A DNA stretch of 64,000 bases, taken from Saposhnikovia divaricata (Eukaryota > Streptophyta > Magnoliopsida > Apiales > Apiaceae). This document shows positions 56,501-64,000 of the stretch, piece after piece. The stretch's first letter is position 1; each line of letters opens with the position of its first letter. The stretch covers positions 203,277,148-203,341,147 of the forward strand of contig CM071598.1 in the NCBI GenBank assembly GCA_036435485.1, written 5' to 3'. The position numbers and the translations under genes were made by a program. Below the pieces are notes generated by a model that was given only the letters and a program-made list of their open reading frames with translations, searched no databases and had not been told where the DNA came from.

Positions 56501-59018
56501 GAAACCTTACAAGGAAAAAGGTAATATTCCGAACTTCAAAAATGGAAGTTTGGTAAGGAATGTATGACATCGTAACAATAATGCCAGATGAGGCATGTAT
56601 GAAACCCTGAGGAAGTATGGGTTGAACCTATGAAGGTTGAGATTATCCTAAGATAAAGAAAGAACTAAGAAAAGAAGTATCCTAAGTAGGATTGGGAATA
56701 AACGTGATAAAGTTCCCACGGGTAGGTGGAAGCAATGACTTATGGAAATGACTGATAGTTATATTTTCTCCTTCAGCAGAGCTTAAGGGGGAATGCTTTA
56801 ACCCAACAGTGATGGGAATGAGGTAGAAATGTTTGAATTGGAATATATCCAGAGAACAGGGGTTACCAGAAATTATTATTATCAGGAAAGGCCAATGAGG
56901 TGGCCGACAGTCTAAGTATAAAGGAATAATTATAAATGTTCATACCGAAGAAACAAAATGATATTTGGAAAGACCTGGAAGGTCATATTGGAGTGGAGGA
57001 AGTTACATTCCTTTTGATGATTGTGCAAGAATCGAAGGTAATAATAGTTTAAGTAAAGATTCGATTCCTGATGGAGTCTTAAGCATATTACGTACCTTAG
57101 AAGGTTCCGTTTTGAGGCAAACCAGGACCATGGTACAAAATTGATGAAGTAAACCGTTAAGTTTCCAGTCTTTTATGGAAGATGCATAAGTGATAGTTTC
57201 ATCAACCGGACCTAGCTGCGATGCTTGAAACTCTTCTGCAATTCTATCTGCTTCATGTTATATCTACATCAAGTTCAGGAAGTGTTCCTTCTGGATAAGG
57301 AATAATGATTACTTTGTCTCCCTAAGGGATTTGAAACCCGTAGGGTTAACTATTAACGCACTACGTAAACAACAAGCGATGGTGATTCTTCTAAGAAAGG
57401 AGATGACAACGTAAAGATAAAGAAAGTGCTACTATTGATAAGCTAAATGGCATGTTGATGAATGACAAGCAAGTTTGTGTTAGTGTACTTCTGCACAAAC
57501 AAGATAGAGAATATGAGGTTGATAATTCGTGATGCTAAACGTATTCCCGTAGAAAGAATTAATGAGACTTGGAGGGAAGGGCGGTTGAGCCCGAGACTTA
57601 TTGGGCCACCTGAGAGTTTATAAGTGTTCGGACGGCGGTATTCGAGCCAGCCTTACCCCCAAAACTTATAGCACGGTCATAACGGGTTTTCATGTGGCCA
57701 GGCTGCGCCAGTAAAATGCAGATGTCAACAGATGATAGGAGTACGAGCATGTAGATATACGACCTGGTCTGACTTACGAAAGACAACCTGTGGAAAACCA
57801 CGGATAGAAAAGAACAAATGATGCGAAACAGGGTTGGCAGAAGTAGATTATATGACTCTAAGTTAAAGGGATCGGGCCAGATTCATTTCGGAAAGTTAAA
57901 TTGGAATAACGTGATGATTATAGAATAAATGTGACGGAATACCGATAAAGAGGTACCAAGTGCAAAAAGGTGTCTCAATAAAGAGGTGAAGGTGAAAGTA
58001 AATAATAGAAATGAGTAAGAATCAGATAATAAGAAGGATGTGATTGATAAAGAAAAGGCTGGGAAAGCAACTATGGAATGAGAAGCAAGGAATGTTATGA
58101 ATGGGTTTTCTAATGAATTCTCAGGATGACAACCTGATAGTGTCAATATTATAGCATGAAAAAGCTAGTAACATGATATGGGATGTCAGTAATAATGATG
58201 TCAAGTGAGAAATCTAAGATTTAACCTGAAAGGTTGAAGGATTTCCCGAATGTGAGTATCGCTAAGATTGAACAGGAGTATTTGTCCATAGAATAATGGA
58301 CAAAGCAGCAAGATATGTTGACACGTGAGATTGCGATCAAATAGTATTGGATATAATTATGATTAATTTCTTCTTTGATAGACCTCTATAGTTCAGAGGT
58401 AAAGTCTGAGTATGATATTCTACAATCATGAAAGCTTTCTATAATCCTTTAGAACTCTTTTCTCTTCTTCTCTCTTATTCATCTTCTTTATGAATTGAGA
58501 AGAACAACCCTTTTAGGAGGGGAGGTACTGCTACGTGACTATCTGTCTATGTGATAGAAGTCTAAGTGGAATGCCATGACTTGTTTAATTGCTTGTCAAG
58601 TACTAAAGGCTGGCCCCCTTCTGTACTAACAATGCAATATAACAAATGTTCAACTGATCATAGTGATCTCTCAATCAATCTTTCCACTTCTCTATATTGA
58701 TCGAGATTGCGAAGATTAAATCAATCAGGAAATGCACAGTGCGAGCGAGGTTACCTCCGAATTCGTAGGGTGATAGTGATGCCAATGTTACTGCAGGTAT
58801 CAATAAGGATAAGACTGAGTAAGAGTATAACCCGGATAGTGAGTTGTACGAAAAGTAGCAACGTTGATGGAAAAAAAAAAAAAAAGATACAGTATGGATT
58901 GTAGCACTAGAAGATGTGCTGAGGAAGGGTAGAACGACTAAGAATTGACCGGGAAGCTAAAAAGGGAACGACAGGCAAACGACTCTTTGCTTCCTACCTG
59001 ATTCCGGGACGGAATCCT
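53590..59018 (+). other. Noncoding or strongly decayed internal region of giant element
   Basis: All six frames are full of stops. A short plus-strand stretch near 54700-54840 (KCEKVFLELKG, later DASHKGL) recalls the RT/RNase H junction of Ty3 pol and may be a relic, but its neighbours do not align. A second polypurine-like block, TTTTAGGAGGGGAGG, lies at about 58512-58526, some 500 bp before the true one. Poly-A lies near 58869. Confidence 0.6.
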
Positions 59019-59033
59019 TTTAAGGAGGGGAGA
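59019..59033 (+). other. Polypurine tract of giant element
   Basis: TTTTAAGGAGGGGAGA stands directly before the 3' LTR start TGTAAG. Confidence 0.85.
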
Positions 59034-59034
59034 C

Positions 59035-62000
59035 TGTAAGAACCCCAAATTTTGGATATAATTAAAACTTTTATTAAGTAATGATAAAATGAGGAACAAT
59101 GATTCCAACAACAAGGTCACCAGCTCTAATGAATGGTGGTTTCAAAGAACAATGATTGTAATGAATGGATATTGCTTTGGACAATGATCCTGATGCATTG
59201 GTATATTGTCAGAATAGAGTAATTCGATGGTTGAGGACCTAGATAAGAATAATCTACCATCCAGGAAGGAGCTAATGGATCCTTGAAGGGAAATGAGTAC
59301 GTGCATAGTGTTTCCCATACGTGCATAGTATTTCCCATACGTGCATAGTATTTCCCGTACGTGCATAGTATTTCCCGTACGTGCATAGTGTTTCCTGTAC
59401 GTGCATAGTAATTTGGTGGATGAATAGTGATTTTGTAAGTTGGAAAACTTTTCACGCCACCCTATGTACGGGACGTGTTATGGATGTTTCGAAGTCATAT
59501 TAGTAATACGCGGAGGAAATAAGTGAATGCAGAGACGATCGGAATTCAGAAATTCCAAATTCTTTTTCGGTATAATATTTGACCGGACAGTGGATTAAAT
59601 ATTATTATAATCCTAGAATTGAGATATTAACTTTGAGGATTTGATATTTTGGGATGTTATTATATTTGATTTAAGAATGAAGGTAGGAAACCACTAAGGA
59701 GTGGTTATGGCTACAATGTAATAATTGATATTTGGAAAGAATGAATGGAATTCGACTTTATTATTTCTATGTCTTGAAGGATGCTAAAGGGTAACAACAT
59801 AGGTAAGAATAATCTATCTTCTAAGGGAATAAGATATGGCAATTTCAAGCAGGAGAATACCCTCATGTCATCCAGATCGATAACGATTAATCCAGTAGTT
59901 CCGTAAAAAGGTTAAGGAACGATCGAAAGAGAATACGGACAATTGTGCCACCCTAAGAGAACAAGTAAGGAATACAGAATGAATAGTGTTTGGTGGGAGT
60001 ATATAATAATATGAGACGACACTATACAGAAGCATTCGGAACGGATTTCCGAATTCGTATTAGTGATCCAGGGGGAAAATAAGTGTATGTAAAAGCTGTC
60101 GGATTCTGAAAAACCGCACTTTTATTTTCTCCGAGAGTTCCCTGGACACTGATAGCCTTAAGTATTTAACGAATGGATTTAAGGAATATAAATTGGAAAG
60201 TTAGAATAAAAGATGGAGAATGAAAGTATTAATATTAAAGAGGATTCCCGGTAAACCCTAATTAGAAATCCGTGAAATATTCCCACGAACGATCAATCGA
60301 AACGGGCAATAACCGGACAAGGAAACAAGCAGGGGATCAAGATACATGCATGTGCTAGTGGATAATATCAAGTAACTAAGTAGTTACAAGAGTAACTACC
60401 ATACTTAGAAACATAACCAAGTGCTTAGCTTAATCTAACCATTCAATCACAAAACCACCAATACTTATCCATCCAAAAGACATCATCCATGACACACCAC
60501 TTTATTAAAGTTACTTTACATGAGATATTTTCTAAAACACATCACTTTATGCAAAATTATCAAGCAAGCCAAGCAAGAGAACTCCATTCTCTCTCCATGT
60601 ATTCCATTCGACTTCTAGCTAATTCAAGAAGCAAAATCCCACTTCCAACCATCTTTTGATCTCCAAATTATTATGGTAAGTCCCATATTTCATATAAATG
60701 ATCTCCTAGAAATCCTAGCTTCAAAATCCTTTGTTTCCATTTTCAAATAAATCACCAAAGTTTAGGGTGAATAGTGATTTCAAGAACTAACTTTGATTTT
60801 CTTGATTCTTTTGAATGATCCAAGCTTTGTTAAGGTGTTATAAGGATTGACCAAGGTTTATTAAGGACTTACATACTCCAAGGAAGGTATAAAATCCTAA
60901 ACTATAGCTTTTACTTTGAGACAATATGAGTAATAAGAAGTATTGGTTGATTAGTGGTTGATATGTTAGTTATCTGCTTAGATCCATGGATTTGTGGTTG
61001 ATTATGGTTGATGATCCATGAGATTGTTATAAGGAGATGTTATTGATCTTGTCATGATGTTTATCATGTGTTTAAGTGGTTGATTTGATCATGGTGTGAT
61101 CGTGATAAAGTGTAAAAACTTTGGAAAACGCGTAAACGTAGCCGTTATAATATCTGATTTTACAATACCATGTTTTATATGCCATTTTTAATATCAAACC
61201 CTACTGTCCAGAATCCTTTTCTGCCATTTTTAGATAGTACATGTTTTAAGGTTCGTTTTGACGTGAGAATCGTAACATTCCGACTTACGGTTTAGGAGTT
61301 ATGGTCAAATTACTAAAATTGGTTCGGAACCGTAAATAAAAGTTGGTAACTTCAATTGAACCCTCGTAAAGCATGTTACTCAGTGGCGAATTTTGGTAAA
61401 TAAATACTAGGGGTCATAAGGAAGGTATGATAGAAAACCACACATCAAACGGACCGTTTTCCGATTTTATAAAAATGTTGGAATCGAAGTTAAACGCGAA
61501 CGAACCCCTAAAAACCCGTTTGGTTATAACTTCGGTAAAACACTTAGCAAACGGGCGATAAAACTCGGAGTATAGTATTGGTTCGTAACGATCGACTTCA
61601 GAACTCATATGACTTAAGTATGTCCCAAGTATAAGTACAATGACATGTCGTAGTAACGAACGAATGTCGGGTCGGATCAGTGATAAAAGTAATCCACTAA
61701 AAGGGGTATAACGAGATAACTCGAGAACGTGTTTCGAATTAAGTATAACTTAACTTTTAATGTGTTAAGTGATTAATCCCGAATACCTTGGCTATTTATA
61801 GATCACCAAGCTGAACCGGGACCCGCTACCACTACCCCTTACCGTACTCGACTACCAGGCAAGTTTCAATTCCCTTCTTTTAGGCTGTTGTTGTGATTGA
61901 ATAAATATATATATATGATTGCTGATATACATATGCCATTGCATGCATGCCTACTTTCAAGTTGAATTGATATACTTGTTCCCTGAATGTTATTGTTGGC

Positions 62001-64000
62001 TTATAAGCTAGATAGTTATATATCAGTTATAAGCCGGTATTGTAAGACCCTCATAGAAGGGCGTATACATCTTATTAATCAAAAATAGACCGGGAGTCAA
62101 GATTCCTTGATATATCGAGATTACCTCGGAGGAAAATATTTAAGTAAATATTTTCTATTATTTGGGCGACGAATATTATTTGAATATTCGTTCGAGACTA
62201 ATTATTTTAACGATCCTTACTTCAAATAATTATTTGAACGTAACTATTCAACGAATAATATTTCTCAATATTCATTCAGAGTCGAATTGATTTTCGATTA
62301 TTATTTCGAATATTCTTCTAAAGATGAGACTACTAAATGAATATTATTTGGATATTCTTTTAGAATATTATTTTATTAAATAAATATTACGTTTGAATAT
62401 TCATTTAAGATATTGAATACTTGATGAATATTATTTTAATATTCATCTGAAGCTTGATTTAATTATCGAATATTATCTCGAATATTCCTTAAGGCTTGGA
62501 TTACTAAATGAATATTACTTGATATTCATTTAGGATATTATTCACTGAATAAATATTACTTTTGAATATTCATTTAAATTCCTAATTAATTATGGATATT
62601 ACCTTAAATATTCTTTTCAGGTCTTATTAATTAATGAATATTGTTTTGAGTATTCATTTAAATATTTATTTATTCAATAAATATTCTCCTGATATTTCTT
62701 CAGGGATTATTTTGAGAAATACTCTGATTAAAGATATTCTTTCATATTCCCAATTATTCTTTAAATATTTTAACTCAATAAATATTCTCTGAATATTTAT
62801 TCCATACTTAGTATAACCTTGATAAGGTTTATCTTCTTCGATTATTACAAAAAAAATATTTCGGAGTCATATTATTATTAATCTTATATCAAGAAAGGTT
62901 CCCAAACATCATTCATCTTTGAGTCTAGCTCCTTAATAATAAGGGAACCTTACTTGGAAAAATGTTATTTATCTTGTCGACTTCCCGGTCATAAAGTATT
63001 CCCTTCACCCGCAACTCGGGTGCTGTTGACTTATTAAGTCGTTGCTTACCTTCTCATCTTTCGAGGGGTAAGATTACTGGAACAAGTTGATATCCGTTAC
63101 CAAGTAATAGCTTGGGAGATATTGGTAAATTTTCCTTTCCGACTAGATACGACTACTTTGTGGAGTCTTATCAACAAGTATTATACTTGGGGAAAGGGGG
63201 ACGAACGTTACATTCAGAATCATGAATTCTATTTGAACTAGGAGTCGTGTAAGAGGCCGAGTAGCGCCGGTCCATCCCCTTTGGCCCAACCGTTGGCCGG
63301 GGAGAGCTAGTAAGGCGGTATACAAGTAAAGCCGTCAGTTCTTCCTTCTACCGGTAGTAAATCTAAATTGAGCTGTACGATCTCGACTGATCATCAAGAT
63401 TGGAACAGCGGGCGCGGTGAATACTCCATCATTGGTTCATCATCCAAATTTATTTATTTCCTACAACATGATTACTGTTGGCAGAGTTGGAAAAAGGGTC
63501 ATAACTGGAATTGCAACCTTTTCTTGCAAGTTCCTCTTCTTAATAACAATAAGAATATCTCGCTTACTTTGATGTAGCAGATATTTCTACAAACAAATAC
63601 TTTAAGTTACCTTGTAACTTCATCGTTCATATTATACTGGCATCATTTCCGTAAATGCATGGCATATGGTTTGAAAGATACTTTTGAACTGTTATACTTT
63701 ATCGTTCAGTTATATACATTATTGTTGGTGGGCTATTGCTCACCCTTGCTTTATTATTATATCACAACAACAGCTAGATCAGATGACTCGCACAAGGTGC
63801 ACTCGACGCGGGCGAGGACGATGAGGCTACCAGAGCTGAAGAAGAAGCTATTGGTAGGGTATATTTATTCTTTCAGTACCAAGAATATAGTCTAGTATGA
63901 CTTATGTAAATGGATGGCAAAGGGTATGTATTTATATTGAAATCCTTTTGGATTGTAAGAACTCATAATGTGATTAATAAAAATTTGATTGTTACTCTGA
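59035..64000 (+). repeat. 3' LTR of giant element, cut by the window end
   Basis: It matches 48452 onward almost base for base; about 155 bp are missing at the right. Differences include CACTAAGGAG for CACTGAGGAG near 59692 and a 2-bp shorter AT run near 61910. It repeats the minisatellite (59297-59416) and the palindrome array. Confidence 0.95.

Larger units (their letters stand above)
48452..64000 (+). mobile_element. Giant LARD-like Tekay-type retrotransposon, right end outside window
   Basis: The 5' LTR is 48452-53573 and the 3' LTR starts at 59035 and runs past the window. The offset is 10,583 bp. LTRs start TGTAAGAACCCC and the 5' LTR ends GGGGGTGTTACA, followed by a tRNA-iMet primer site. 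The internal region (53574-59034) has no ORF above about 100 codons. It sits in a chromovirus integrase with left target bases ATGTC. Long LTRs with a noncoding interior fit the LARD class. The LTR ends and primer site are those of Tekay/Del chromoviruses, the likely helper. About ten substitutions and two small indels were noticed between the LTRs over almost 5 kb, so insertion is recent. Confidence 0.9.

Noticed and set aside
58371..58420. tRNA-like TAGTTCAGAGG stretch
   Set aside because: No matching B box or cloverleaf could be built.
53590..59018. Degenerate full pol in the giant element
   Set aside because: Only one short stretch resembles Ty3 pol; the order of other motifs could not be established, so no gene is called.

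Overview
The window is nuclear DNA from a flowering plant, probably a eudicot. It is AT-rich and mostly nested LTR retrotransposons, with AT-dinucleotide arrays, a 5'-truncated LINE, several MITEs and a few broken host genes whose exons have GT/AG borders. No rRNA, tRNA, CRISPR array or bacterial operon was seen. The family or species cannot be fixed from the sequence alone.

Layout: (1) 1-17014 holds three layers of related Athila-like Ty3/Gypsy elements. A plus-strand element (1-2336 continued at 8305-10997) was split by a complete minus-strand relative (2337-8304; TSD GTTGC; 1.66-kb LTRs). Its right flank is an older minus-strand relative (10998 to about 17012). All three carry the hairpin CTTGGGAGGCAACCCAAG or a close variant. 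The two with visible 5' ends have a tRNA-Asp-type primer site. Next come a plant-mobile-domain fragment (17015-17430) and three exact tandem palindromes (17864-17927). (2) 19652-29545 is a complete, very young Tat-lineage element: LTRs that look identical, TSD CCTAT, gag-protease and RT-RNaseH-RNaseH-integrase in one frame split by one UAG, eight 76-bp repeats, and an antisense two-intron gene. It sits in the last coding codons of a minus-strand gene with two AP2/ERF-like domains (29551-30703 plus 19596-19651). (3) 30704-43511 is AT-rich, with four MITEs, a 5'-truncated L1-type LINE (36070-38262), a frameshifted RNase H-like gene lacking two catalytic acids (35067-35680) and an unidentified gene remnant. 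(4) 43512-45642 carries three exons of a CXXC zinc-binding protein (DUF866/CZIB family); its first exon was not found. Upstream is a 222-bp higher-order minisatellite. (5) 47190-48451 is the end of a minus-strand chromovirus pol. It is cut by a giant element (48452 to beyond 64000) with 5.1-kb LTRs, a tRNA-iMet primer site and about 5.5 kb of internal DNA without long ORFs, i.e. a LARD-like, Tekay-type non-autonomous element.

The genes here do not form a pathway. Recurrent themes are insertion into insertion, single in-frame stops that mostly look like C-to-T changes at Gln or Trp codons (as expected from decay of methylated cytosines), and small palindromic arrays inside LTRs or next to elements.
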